Below the pieces are notes generated by a model. The model was not told the DNA's origin, did no database searches, and worked only from the letters and a program-made list of their open reading frames with translations. DNA of 64,000 nt from an uncultured Paracoccaceae bacterium (GTDB lineage: Bacteria; Pseudomonadota; Alphaproteobacteria; Rhodobacterales; Rhodobacteraceae). Shown here in pieces: positions 8,701 to 16,303 of this stretch. Every line of letters begins with the position of its first letter. Position 1 is the stretch's first letter. A program made the position numbers and the translations under genes. Location: contig CANLEQ010000007.1 in NCBI GenBank assembly GCA_947489705.1, positions 1-64,000 of the forward strand, read 5' to 3'.

Positions 8701-9243
8701 ATGCGTATCTTCGTGGCTCTCGATCCGCCACCGGAGCTTCGCGACGCGCTCTCGACGCTGCAGGACAAGCTGATCGTCGGGCGTCATGTGCCCGACGACG
8801 ACCTTCACCTGACGCTCGTCTTTCTGCCCGAAATCAGGCTGCCGGAGCTCGACGAACTGGCGCTCGACCTCGAGATGCTGTCTTCGGGTCCGGTCGCGAT
8901 TGAGATCGCCGGGCTGGACATCTTCGGCGCCGAGAATCCCCGTTCCCTGCATGCCGTGGTGACGCCCTCGCCCGCGCTGATCCACCTGCAGGCCAAGGTC
9001 GCGACGCTCGTCCGGCGTGCGGGGATCGACCTTGCCCATCGCCGCTTCGTGCCGCACGTCACTCTCGCTCGCTTTCCCGCGCGGATGCCGCCCGAGGATC
9101 ACGCGCGGCTGGGGCGGTTCCTCCAGGCGCATGGCGACTGGTCCCATCCCGCCGTCGCCCCCGAGACGCTGTCCCTCTATCAGTCGACGCTGCGCGAAGA
9201 CGGCCCGCGCTACGATCCGCTGTTCTCTCGGCCACTCTACTGA
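8701..9243 (+). CDS. thpR: RNA 2',3'-cyclic phosphodiesterase (2H family)
   Basis: The 180-residue protein is a two-histidine phosphoesterase: HLTL at His36 and HVTL at His119 are the paired HxT catalytic motifs, and MRIFVALDPP is the usual family start. The family hydrolyses 2',3'-cyclic phosphates on RNA ends and can act as a 2'-5' RNA ligase in vitro. The ATG at 8701 was preferred because the upstream extension lies inside choX. It follows choX by 20 bases and may be co-transcribed. Confidence 0.85.
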   Translation: MRIFVALDPPPELRDALSTLQDKLIVGRHVPDDDLHLTLVFLPEIRLPELDELALDLEMLSSGPVAIEIAGLDIFGAENPRSLHAVVTPSPALIHLQAKVATLVRRAGIDLAHRRFVPHVTLARFPARMPPEDHARLGRFLQAHGDWSHPAVAPETLSLYQSTLREDGPRYDPLFSRPLY

Positions 9244-9264
9244 GCGCCTGCGGCGGGTCGAGCC

Positions 9265-9936
9265 TCAGCGGCCGCCCCCCTCCCCCATCAATATGAGGCG
9301 CAGCCCCTGCGTGACATCCGTCCGCACCGCGAGCCGCAGACCGGGCTCGTCGCCGGCCTCGAGCGCTGCGAGGATGGCGCGATGGCCCGAGGGTGGTTCG
9401 GTCCGGCCCATCCGGCCATAGAGCGCGCGCATCGTCGGCCCGAGCTGAAGCCAGACGGTCTCGGCCATGGCGAGCATGGCGGGGGCCTGCGCCCGCAGGT
9501 AGAGCATCCTGTGGAATTCGAGGTTCAGGCGCAGGTATCCCACCGCGTCGCGCTTCACGATCACCTCGGCGATCGACGCGTTGACCAGTCGCATCCGGTC
9601 GATCATCGCCATATGCGCCCGCGGCAAGGCCCGGCTGGCCAGTTCGACCTCGATCAGCGCGCGCAGGGCGGCGAGTTCCTCGATCCGGTCGGGCGACAAT
9701 TCGGGCGTGGTGACCCGGCCCGACGCGCTCATCGTCAGGGCGCCCTCGGCCACGAGACGACGCGCCGCCTCGCGCGCGGGCGTCATCGACACGCCGAATT
9801 GCCGACCGATGCCGCGCAGCGTCAGCGCCCTTCCCGGCGCGAGCTCGCCGTGCATGATCTGGTGACGCAGGGCGCGATAGACGCGGTCATGCGCGGACTG
9901 GACCGGCCCCGGATCGGGGCGCTGCGGGCTCAGCAT
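9265..9936 (-). CDS. GntR family (FCD type) transcriptional regulator
   Basis: The protein has about 223 residues, with an N-terminal winged helix (ALRHQIMHGELAPGRALT, then GRQFGVSMTPAREAARRLVAEG) and an all-helical FCD ligand domain (LRALIEVELASRAL, NLEFHRMLYLRA, EPPSGHRAILAALEAGD). FCD regulators usually sense small organic acids and control nearby catabolic genes, but the neighbours here give no hint of the ligand. The N-terminus carries RPDPGP, and the same unit occurs just upstream of the chosen ATG, so the exact start is uncertain. Confidence 0.85.
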   Translation of the reverse strand: MLSPQRPDPGPVQSAHDRVYRALRHQIMHGELAPGRALTLRGIGRQFGVSMTPAREAARRLVAEGALTMSASGRVTTPELSPDRIEELAALRALIEVELASRALPRAHMAMIDRMRLVNASIAEVIVKRDAVGYLRLNLEFHRMLYLRAQAPAMLAMAETVWLQLGPTMRALYGRMGRTEPPSGHRAILAALEAGDEPGLRLAVRTDVTQGLRLILMGEGGGR

Positions 9937-9973
9937 CGGCCCGGGATCGGGGCGCGGGCGGGGCGCGCGACGC

Positions 9974-10672
9974 TCATTCGAAGCGCCATGCGTGCAGCCC
10001 CGCCCCGTGATCCCGAAGCCATCTGCGCTGCGCCTTCCAGCCGGGGCAGAGCCCCTCGACCACCGACCAGAAGGCCGGCGAATGGTCCATGTGCCGAAGA
10101 TGCGCGACCTCGTGCGCGGCGACGTAGTCGAGCACCTCCCGCGGGGCGAGCACCAGTCGCCAGCTGTAATTGAGGTTGCCCTCGGCCGAGCACGACCCCC
10201 AGCGCGACCTGGTATCGCGCAAGGTGACGCGGCCCACCGTGCGGCCGATCCGGGCGGCATGGGCCTGCGACGCCGGCACCAGCGCGTCGCGTGCCGCTTC
10301 CCGGAGCAGCGCCACGACCTGCGGGCCCACCGCGCGGCGCGACGACACGTCGATCGCGTCCTCGCCCATCCGGGGTGCTCCGATGCGTTGCCGCACCGTC
10401 CGCGCCCGGCCGAGCACGGTCAGCACCGTGCCGGGCGCAACCTCGACCGCAGGGTCGCGCCGCGCGAGATGCGACCGGATCCACGCGCCCTTCTCGGCCG
10501 CGAAATCGAGCGCCGCACGTTCGGACACGCCGCGCGGCACGCTCAACGTGACCCGTCCGTCGAGGGCGGAGACGCGCAGGCTGATCCGGCGCGCCCGTGC
10601 GGATCTGCGGATCACCAGATCCACCGGCGGCGTGCCGTCCAGTACCTTGCGTCGGTCGCGTTCCTGTCCCAT
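9974..10672 (-). CDS. YgjP/DUF45 family metallopeptidase
   Basis: The 232-residue protein has a zinc-protease motif, AAHEVAHLRHMDHS (HExxH plus a downstream His), in a C-terminal SprT-like domain, with the usual preceding segment SRWGSCSAEGNLNYSWRL. The N-terminal part (RRISLRVSALDGRVTLSVP) is the beta-rich domain of the family. It is cytoplasmic with no signal peptide. Some relatives are linked to restriction or DNA repair, but most have no proven substrate. Confidence 0.85.
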   Translation of the reverse strand: MGQERDRRKVLDGTPPVDLVIRRSARARRISLRVSALDGRVTLSVPRGVSERAALDFAAEKGAWIRSHLARRDPAVEVAPGTVLTVLGRARTVRQRIGAPRMGEDAIDVSSRRAVGPQVVALLREAARDALVPASQAHAARIGRTVGRVTLRDTRSRWGSCSAEGNLNYSWRLVLAPREVLDYVAAHEVAHLRHMDHSPAFWSVVEGLCPGWKAQRRWLRDHGAGLHAWRFE

Positions 10673-10796
10673 ATGCGGCTATCTACCGGTGCCGCCCCTG
10701 CCGCGCCAGCCCCGCGAAAGGCTTTGACAGCCCGCCGCGGCTATGGCAGGTGGCAGCCTGTTTTTTCGAAAATTCAAGTGAACGAAAGGGTCTTCG

Positions 10797-11135
10797 ATGC
10801 CCAAGGAAGAATGGGGAACCAAACGCGTTTGCCCCACCACCGGCAAACGCTTCTATGACCTGAATGCCGATCCGGTCGTCAGTCCCTATACCGGCGAAGT
10901 CGTCCCGCTCGACACCGGCAAGGGCAACCGCACGATGCTTGCCGACAAGGCCGACAAGGATTCGGCCAAGAAGGAGCCGGCGGAAGACGAGGAAGACGTC
11001 ATCCTCGAAGACGACGACAGCGACGATTCGACCGATGTCGATCTCGGCGACGACGTTCTCGAAGACGACGACGACGACGACAATGTGTCGCTCGACGACA
11101 TCGCCGACGTGTCGGGCGAGGACGACGACAACTGA
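10797..11135 (+). CDS. TIGR02300 family protein with acidic tail
   Basis: The 112-residue protein begins MPKEEWGTKRVCPTTGKRFYDLN, the FYDLN signature of a short alphaproteobacterial family with a possible metal-binding cysteine. Residues from about 60 onward are almost entirely Asp, Glu and Ser. The function is unknown; the tail suggests binding to a basic partner or metal ions. It is transcribed divergently from the DUF45 peptidase and lies next to tRNA-Ala. Confidence 0.9.
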   Translation: MPKEEWGTKRVCPTTGKRFYDLNADPVVSPYTGEVVPLDTGKGNRTMLADKADKDSAKKEPAEDEEDVILEDDDSDDSTDVDLGDDVLEDDDDDDNVSLDDIADVSGEDDDN

Positions 11136-11151
11136 TCGCGGGGCAAAAGGA

Positions 11152-11189
11152 CCGGACGAGGGACGCTTTTGGGCTTGAACCTCGTCCGG
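11152..11189 (+). terminator. Inverted repeat after the TIGR02300 gene
   Basis: CCGGACGAGG at 11152 and CCTCGTCCGG ending at 11189 form a 10-bp perfect stem with an 18-base loop, placed between the TIGR02300 stop and tRNA-Ala. No T-tract follows, so termination is plausible but weak. Confidence 0.45.
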
Positions 11190-11233
11190 CCCCGTTCTAG
11201 AGACTGCCGCACGACGCGGGAAACACCCGCCAA

Positions 11234-11309
11234 GGGCCCTTAGCTCAGCTGGGAGAGCGCCTGCATGGCATGCAGGAGGTCAGCGGTTCGATCCCGCTAG
11301 GGTCCACCA
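11234..11309 (+). tRNA. tRNA-Ala (anticodon GGC)
   Basis: A complete cloverleaf: acceptor GGGCCCT pairs with AGGGTCC, the D-arm contains AGCTCAGCTGGGAGAGC, the anticodon loop ATGGCAT reads GGC, and the T-arm is AGCGG-TTCGATC-CCGCT. The CCA end is encoded. A decayed mobile region follows directly, which fits use of the tRNA 3' end as an integration site, although no repeat of the tRNA end was found downstream. Confidence 0.97.
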
Positions 11310-11478
11310 AATCATTCTGAAAAGCACCAGATAGTTCTGCCTTTCTCGTCAGAGGACTTGCCTCTGTCGTGCAGACGGGTGCTGTTTTCCCTACGAAAAT
11401 TCTTGCTGCTTTGATCTGCGCCTTTGGGCGTGTTGATCCCGTCGCAGCCTTTCCCCTGTCAAATCCGAGGACGGCCCA

Positions 11479-12006
11479 TGAGCGACCATTTCTTCGTCGT
11501 GACGGGCGGCCCTGGTGCGGGCAAGACCAGCCTGATCACCGAGCTCGCGCGCCGCGGCTTTCACACGATCCCCGGATCCGGCCGCGAACCCTCCCTAGGA
11601 ACGTAGAGGCAGCCCCCCCCTGGCCGGATCACAGGTCTATGCCGAACGGATACTGGAGCGGGACCCGCATGTCCTCAGCGCCGCACACGCACCTTCAGGC
11701 CCCGTGATCTTCGCTTGCGGCATCCCCGACATCCTAGGTTACCTGACCCTCTGCGGCCTTTCGGCGCCGCTCCTCGTCGCTGTGGCGGCCAAGGAAACGC
11801 ACTAGAACGCCAACATCTTTCTGGCGCCTTTCTGGAATGACATTTTCACGCAGGACGCCGAGCGCAAGCAGACCCGCGCCGAGGCCGAAGCGACCTGCGC
11901 TGAAATGCGAGAGACCTACACCGCTCTCGGATACGAAATCAGGGAGCTGCCACGCACTGGCATTGCAACACGCGCCGACTTTATCTGTGCGCGATTAGCG
12001 ATCTGA
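11479..12006 (+). pseudogene. Broken AAA-type ATPase (P-loop) gene
   Basis: The frame opens with MSDHFFVVTGGPGAGKTSL, a clean Walker A start of a small AAA ATPase family, but stops after about 42 codons. Homologous sequence resumes in another frame (VYAERILERDPHVLSAAH, GPVIFACGIPDILGYLTLCG), is interrupted by an in-frame TAG at 11803, and continues (FLAPFWNDIFTQDAERKQ) to a TGA at 12004. So there is at least one frameshift, near 11580-11625, and one nonsense codon. This is a recently inactivated gene in a mobile region. Confidence 0.8.
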
Positions 12007-12272
12007 CCGTTATGTCCAGAGGGACGGAGAACCGCCTGAAGCGGACAACCCGCGCGGCTCCATCCGGCCTCCTACTATCTGAAGCTCTCGGCCCTAGGCA
12101 GACTTCCAAGGGAAGGCATGCCCGCCGCTCCTTCCGGCCCATGGACGAAGCCGCTCCGCGGCATTGGCGCATTTGTCTGATGGAGCGAGCCGCCCATAGC
12201 GGCGCGCATTATGCGATCTGACCGACGTGGCTGACGACTGGGGCCTTCTCAATCATCAGACAGGAGGTTCCC
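12007..12272. other. Intergenic remnant without a supported gene
   Basis: No convincing coding frame is seen. Short open frames exist on both strands but show no recognisable family. The stretch contains CGCATTATGCG, a short palindrome, and ends in the ribosome binding site AGGAGG of the truncated recombinase. It looks like leftover insertion-element flank. Confidence 0.4.
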
Positions 12273-12602
12273 ATGACAGAGGAGAGAGTAAGCCCGCTTC
12301 GTCAGCGGATGATCGAAGACATGCGTATCCGCGGGATGGACGACAAGGCACAGAAGTCGCACATCCGGGCGATCAGGGATTTCGCGGCCTTTCTCGGGCG
12401 ATCACCCGACACAGCGACGCTGGAGGATCTGCGCGCCTATCAGCTCCACATGACCGACACCGGGGTCACGCCATCGACGCTCAACCTAAGAAGCATACTA
12501 CGCGGCTCCGGAAGCCGGTGCCGTCGCCGCGTAACCAACGAAAACCAGCCTCCGGCAGATCCGGTGCTGTTCACCTCGGCATCAGCCGCGTCATTTTTCT
12601 GA
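12273..12602 (+). pseudogene. Truncated tyrosine recombinase (integrase N-terminus)
   Basis: Residues 1 to about 73 match the N-terminal SAM-like DNA-binding domain of tyrosine recombinases carried by insertion elements: RQRMIEDMRIRGMDDKAQKS, AIRDFAAFLGRSPDTATLED, LRAYQLHMTDTGVTPSTLN. After that the sequence changes abruptly to unrelated residues and stops, so the catalytic domain (R-H-R-Y) is missing. A strong AGGAGG precedes the ATG, but the product cannot be an active recombinase. The break lies near 12490, beside an IS110 fragment. Confidence 0.8.
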
Positions 12603-12646
12603 CGCTTGACGAAAGGCCGAACATATTGCGGCGCGATCAGCTTCGC
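12575..12646 (-). mobile_element. Fragment of an IS110/IS1111-type transposase
   Basis: On the minus strand 24 codons read AKLIAPQYVRPFVKRQ followed by KNDAADAE, the hallmark segment of IS110-family transposases in which DAADA holds a catalytic Asp. A stop codon (TAA at 12649-12647) lies immediately before it and unrelated sequence follows. Only a scrap of the element remains, and the rest appears to have been lost when the recombinase was cut. Confidence 0.75.
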
Positions 12647-12834
12647 TTAATGGCTTTCAACGCCACCATTTTGGCATATCGCGATGCCAAAACGGGAGGA
12701 CGGCAACCATCCCATCTGAAACGGGCCATTCGATAGGGGCGGGCCACGGAAACCTGCTTCGGGTTCGCGATGGCCATGCCGATGCAGGCTGCAACTGAAC
12801 CGCGGGGATGGCGGATGCCATTCGGCCGCCTGCC

Positions 12835-13338
12835 CTACTTCTTCGCCCCGCCCGTGGGTTCTTCGATCACCTCGTGGGGCACGAGGTTCCAGGGGAGCCC
12901 CTGGTGACGATAGATGCGCTTTCGCAGGCGGGGGTAGTCGCCGACATCGTGCGCCAGCCGCTCGCCGACGACGAGGCAGCGCAACGTGGCACTGCCCGTG
13001 TTGCGAATCGAATGGGCCAGACCGCCCTTCCGGTACCCCAGAAAATCGCCCGGGCCGATCGCGTGCTCCTCGTCGCCGATCGTGGCCGTCGCCGCGCCTT
13101 CCAGAACGTAGACACATTCGTCCTCGTGGTGGTGGACGTGATGCTCCGTCGTCTCGCAGCCGGGCGCGACCTCGATCAGGTGAAAGCCGAAGCCCGTCAA
13201 TCCGGTCGCGTCGCCGAGGCTCTTGTTGACGCGGCGCGCATTGGGGTTGAGGAAATGCGTCTTGGCGAGGTCGGCCATCCCGGCAATCTCCGCGGCGCGG
13301 ATGAGATAAGGCGTTTCCGACTGTTGATTCATTGGCAT
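12835..13338 (-). CDS. Cupin domain protein
   Basis: The protein has 167 residues with a single cupin barrel. The metal-binding first motif is EHHVHHHEDECVYVLEG and the second motif lies around GGLAHSIRNTG. The fold is usual for small sensors, sugar isomerases and dioxygenases, and substrate cannot be predicted. It is transcribed divergently from a SnoaL-like protein gene at the edge of the decayed mobile region, and its frame is intact. Confidence 0.8.
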   Translation of the reverse strand: MPMNQQSETPYLIRAAEIAGMADLAKTHFLNPNARRVNKSLGDATGLTGFGFHLIEVAPGCETTEHHVHHHEDECVYVLEGAATATIGDEEHAIGPGDFLGYRKGGLAHSIRNTGSATLRCLVVGERLAHDVGDYPRLRKRIYRHQGLPWNLVPHEVIEEPTGGAKK

Positions 13339-13518
13339 GTCGACCTCGTTGGATGCTCAATTCTCGATGGCTGTGCAACCGATGCCGGGCTCAGCTTGGG
13401 ACTGCACCTCTTAGTGGCCACCGACGTCCCCTTGCCTCGGCTCGCGCGGAACGAGAAGACTTGACTGCGCGACCGGCCACCCGCAAGGTAAGTACCGCTG
13501 ACCTTTCCGGAGGCGATA

Positions 13519-13872
13519 ATGCACGATGCCGATGCCTTTGCGCAAGATTGGGAAGCGGGCTGGAACAGTCACGACCTCGACGCAATCATGCGGCATTACC
13601 GCGACGACATCGTGTTCCGCTCGAAAAAGGCCGTATCCCTCACCAGACGCGGTGAAATTCGCGGCCTCGCAGAACTTCGCGGCTATTGGGCCGCAGCGCT
13701 CGAGCGCCAACCCGATCTGCGCTTTCGGGTTCGGGACGTCTTCGAGGGGTACGAGATGATGGTCATCTCGTACACGAATCACCGGGGCGTTCTGGCGGCC
13801 GAAACGCTTTATTTCGACGACGCGGGCATGGTCTTCCAGGCCGCCGCCTGCCATCGGTCCGAACGCGTGTAG
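13519..13872 (+). CDS. SnoaL-like / NTF2-fold protein
   Basis: The 117-residue protein shows the short NTF2/SnoaL pattern: an N-terminal helix (AFAQDWEAGWNSHDLDAIMRHY) followed by DDIVFRS and a curved sheet. Members are isomerases, hydrolases or binding proteins in which the cone-shaped pocket varies. GGAGGCGATA lies just before the ATG. No enzyme activity can be assigned from sequence. Confidence 0.75.
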   Translation: MHDADAFAQDWEAGWNSHDLDAIMRHYRDDIVFRSKKAVSLTRRGEIRGLAELRGYWAAALERQPDLRFRVRDVFEGYEMMVISYTNHRGVLAAETLYFDDAGMVFQAAACHRSERV

Positions 13873-14105
13873 ATCCGGCGGCAAGCCAATCTCTTTGCGG
13901 CAACCTCCATGGCATCGATCCCGATTGGCGTAAGCAGAGGCCCGTGCCGGTCGGCAGACATGCACGGCGGAAAGATCCGGGCGGTCGTCGGATCTCGTGC
14001 AGGAGCCGGCGCGAAAGCGGATTTTTCAATCCGCTCTTCCCCTCGGGGGTGTTTCTGACTAAGTTTGTCGGGTACCGCGACGCTCTTTGGTCCGAAAGTC
14101 CAGAT

Positions 14106-14498
14106 ATGGCAGCACTCCGCAAGCCCCGAATCGTTCCGGACGACCCGCAGCCTGCGTTGGTATCGTGTCTGCGTCTGGCGGCGCTCGAATGCCGCGCGGC
14201 TCCGCGCAGTTCGCTCAGGGCATGCCAGCTCGTCGATCCCGATGCGGATATCGAACAATATGCGGAATTGCTGACGCGGACCTTGCACCAGATGCTGCGT
14301 CAACGGCCGGTCTTCTGGCGGCCCGGTGCCTCCGGACGATCGTTCGACGAGGAATGGCTGCTTTCGCTCGGTCGCGCGATTGCTGCTGGCGACCATGCAA
14401 GCGAGCGGTTCCTGATTCAGAGCCGCGTCCGACCGCAGGCGGCGCCTGTGTTGCGTCTGATGATGCGCGGTATCGTTCGGCGGCTGGACATTTTCTAA
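14106..14498 (+). CDS. Hypothetical protein upstream of dps (130 aa)
   Basis: The 130-residue protein is helical and Arg-rich with no signal peptide or membrane segment. It contains LVSCLRLAALECRAA, DIEQYAELLTRTLHQMLRQRP and RFLIQSRVRPQAAPVLRLMM. I do not recognise the family. The frame is also open upstream as far as 13686, but that part overlaps the SnoaL-like gene, so the ATG at 14106 is preferred, without a strong ribosome binding site. It lies 78 bases before dps in the same direction. Confidence 0.55.
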   Translation: MAALRKPRIVPDDPQPALVSCLRLAALECRAAPRSSLRACQLVDPDADIEQYAELLTRTLHQMLRQRPVFWRPGASGRSFDEEWLLSLGRAIAAGDHASERFLIQSRVRPQAAPVLRLMMRGIVRRLDIF

Positions 14499-14576
14499 GG
14501 ACCGCTTACCTCTGCCCCACGGGGTAGCCAGCCGCATGCGAGCCATCCCCTCCCTAATTACAAGGAAGGACCCGAT

Positions 14577-15047
14577 ATGGCCGAAACAGCCTCAGACCTC
14601 ACGCCGGATGCCAGCGCGGAAATCGCCGATGCGCTGAACCAAGCCGTAGCCGAAACCGTCGTCACCACCATGTTGGCACAGAACTTCCACTGGAACGTGA
14701 CCGGCATGGCGTTCGGTCCGCTGCATGATCTGTTCCAGCAGATCTACGAAGATCATTTCGTGGGTCAGGACGATCTTGCGGAACGCGTGCGCGCGATCGG
14801 TCAGACCGCGCAAGGCAAGCTCGCCGGCCATCTTGAACGCTCGAAGGTCACGGAAGGCGACGAGAGTGCGACCGACAAGGAGATGATCCGTCATCTGGCC
14901 GAGGCTCAGGAAACGATCGGTGCCACCCTTGCGGGCCTCTCGGAGATCGCGGCGAAGCACGGCGACATCAGGACCGAGGACCTTGCCATCGAGCGTGGTC
15001 GTGCCCACGACAAGTTCGCCTGGATGCTGCGCGCCCATCTGGGCTAG
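14577..15047 (+). CDS. dps: Dps-type ferritin (starvation DNA-protection protein)
   Basis: The 156-residue protein is a Dps mini-ferritin that forms a dodecamer, oxidises Fe(II) with H2O2 and can protect DNA. The intersubunit ferroxidase ligands are visible: His38 in NFHWNV, His50 in PLHDLF, Asp65 and Glu69 in QDDLAER. CAAGGAAGGA precedes the ATG. Its stop overlaps the stop of the convergent DUF1289-like gene by four bases. Confidence 0.92.
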   Translation: MAETASDLTPDASAEIADALNQAVAETVVTTMLAQNFHWNVTGMAFGPLHDLFQQIYEDHFVGQDDLAERVRAIGQTAQGKLAGHLERSKVTEGDESATDKEMIRHLAEAQETIGATLAGLSEIAAKHGDIRTEDLAIERGRAHDKFAWMLRAHLG

Positions 15048-15316
15048 AACGCGTCGTTCACGCAGTCGGGGACCGGCCGTCCCTTTTTCTGGCATCGCTT
15101 GAGAAACGCCTCCCGCCAGTGGGAATAGCCGCCCATATGTGACTGCTGCGCCAGAACGAGCGCCATGAAAGCCGCGGCATCCCGCGGCTTTTTTTGCTGT
15201 TTGCCGATCTTCTTCTGCGCTTCGGTCATGGAGCAGCCGATGCAATGCGTCCCGGCGGGACCTTTGCGGCGAAACTTGCACACATCGATGCAGGGCGTTG
15301 CGGTCTTCGACATCAT
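15044..15316 (-). CDS. DUF1289-like small cysteine protein
   Basis: The 90-residue protein starts with a compact cysteine motif, PCIDVC then HCIGCSMT, like the DUF1289 family, whose members are thought to bind an Fe-S cluster or zinc. The rest is basic (EAQKKIGKQQKKPRD) with a helical C-terminus holding two more Cys. The second ATG gives MSKTATPC and is equally possible. A strong plus-strand terminator sits inside this coding region. Confidence 0.7.
   Translation of the reverse strand: MMSKTATPCIDVCKFRRKGPAGTHCIGCSMTEAQKKIGKQQKKPRDAAAFMALVLAQQSHMGGYSHWREAFLKRCQKKGRPVPDCVNDAF
15169..15195 (+). terminator. Intrinsic terminator of dps inside the convergent gene
   Basis: AAGCCGCGG and CCGCGGCTT form a 9-bp perfect stem with a four-base loop, followed on the plus strand by a run of seven T residues. 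This is a textbook intrinsic terminator about 120 bases after the dps stop, and it lies wholly within the coding sequence of the minus-strand DUF1289-like gene, where it encodes KKPRDAAAF. Confidence 0.8.
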
Positions 15317-15455
15317 CTGGCTCCGGATAGTGCGCCTCGATCCAGGCGCGGCGCTGGATTCGTTAGTGAGATAGGACGCCGCCCGCGTCCAGCAAAACCA
15401 CGGCGCCGCGCATCCCGGTGTCGCGACCGAATGCCGCGCGAAACCCGCGCACGGA

Positions 15456-15602
15456 TCACTTCGTCAGGATCAGCTTGCCGGCCTTCGTCAGATGGAGGAG
15501 ATACACCTGATCCCCGAGCACGATCCGCGCATCCTTGCCGCCTTGCAGGAGATCGTCGGCGCGAAACACGGGCGCGGGCGCGTCGGATGTCTTGCCGGCC
15601 AT
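15456..15602 (-). CDS. hemP: Hemin uptake protein HemP
   Basis: The 48-residue product ends ARIVLGDQVYLLHLTKAGKLILTK, the conserved HemP tail (IxHxGxxYxLRxTxxGKLILTK). HemP proteins are short, iron-regulated factors needed for expression of haem uptake genes in several proteobacteria. The start is set at MAGKTSD; the same frame stays open for about 96 more codons upstream, but that part looks non-coding. It overlaps the start of a 54-residue frame's stop region closely, so the two may be coupled. Confidence 0.8.
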   Translation of the reverse strand: MAGKTSDAPAPVFRADDLLQGGKDARIVLGDQVYLLHLTKAGKLILTK

Positions 15603-15604
15603 GC

Positions 15605-15769
15605 TCACGACCGGTCGTGTTCGAGCTTGTCGAGCCAGGTCTCGACCCTGCTTTCCGAAGGCAACATACCCTCCGCGATCAGCGCGTGAAGCGCCTCTCG
15701 ACAGGTCACGGGCGTCCTCCCAAGCGCCGGCGACCTTAGTTCGGAACCGGGATCGACCATATGCGTCAT
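15605..15769 (-). CDS. Possible small protein upstream of hemP (54 aa)
   Basis: A 54-codon frame starts ATGACGCATATG and ends TGA three bases before the hemP ATG. The product (EALHALIAEGMLPSESRVETW, then LDKLEHDRS) is amphipathic, soluble and of normal composition. AGAGGGCGCG just before the ATG could be its ribosome binding site. Tight spacing to hemP favours translation, but no family is recognised. Confidence 0.5.
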   Translation of the reverse strand: MTHMVDPGSELRSPALGRTPVTCREALHALIAEGMLPSESRVETWLDKLEHDRS

Positions 15770-15798
15770 CGCGCCCTCTATGCGTCATCGCGCCCTCT
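15761..15798. repeat. Perfect 19-bp tandem duplication over a start site
   Basis: ATGCGTCATCGCGCCCTCT occurs twice in direct tandem (15761-15779 and 15780-15798). On the minus strand each copy carries the same ribosome-binding sequence and ATG. Because 19 is not a multiple of three, the two starts open different frames: one the 54-residue protein, the other an N-terminally extended hemP. Confidence 0.95.
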
Positions 15799-15975
15799 GC
15801 GATTGTCGGGTTCGGATCTGGCTGGTCCGGCCGGATCGGCACGGCTTGGCTGCTCGCCCGAATTCTGTCGGCAATCGGCGGCCTCCGCAAGCTTAATCCG
15901 ACAAAAAAAGTCGGAGACTTCGCGCGGACTTTCCGGCTTGCAGGTCGCGCGCGTCAAATGTAGGACTATTGCCAC

Positions 15976-16049
15976 GCGGGCGTTGTGTAATGGTAAGACC
16001 TCAGCCTTCCAAGCTGATGATACGGGTTCGATTCCCGTCGCCCGCTCCA
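15976..16049 (+). tRNA. tRNA-Gly (anticodon TCC)
   Basis: The acceptor GCGGGCG pairs with CGCCCGC, the anticodon stem is TCAGC/GCTGA with loop CTTCCAA reading TCC, and the T-arm is ACGGG-TTCGATT-CCCGT. CCA is encoded. An antisense open frame over it is a known spurious type and was discarded. Confidence 0.97.
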
Positions 16050-16303
16050 GCCTTCTCTCTGGTACGAACTTGTTGAAGGCGTCGACGGCGATGGCCAGTT
16101 CACCACGGGTGCCTGCCGTTCGGCACGGTCCGCGCGGCCGGGAACTGTATCGCCGCTGCGCGCCGCTGGACGGACCGACGGCAATTCACTATCCGCCCCC
16201 CTAGCGACATCGCCCCCGGTCGCAGTCTACCCGGTTAAGACAGCGTCCGCAGGCGCCACATTTTGCGCATTCACGCCGGGGCCCTCGAAGAAAGGCACCC
16301 TCC

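Noticed and set aside
11310-11478. Direct repeat of the tRNA-Ala 3' end marking an island boundary
   Set aside because: I looked for the CCGCTAGGGTCCACCA end downstream and found no second copy within the window.
12007-12272. Short frames on both strands between the broken ATPase and the recombinase
   Set aside because: No family resemblance, poor composition and a location in decayed mobile DNA.
15966-16184. Minus-strand open frame across tRNA-Gly
   Set aside because: The part with RRESNPYHQLGRLRSYHY is the antisense translation of the tRNA itself, a well known spurious annotation.
16205-16303. Possible preQ1 riboswitch before queF
   Set aside because: No preQ1-I or preQ1-II consensus could be matched by eye in the leader.
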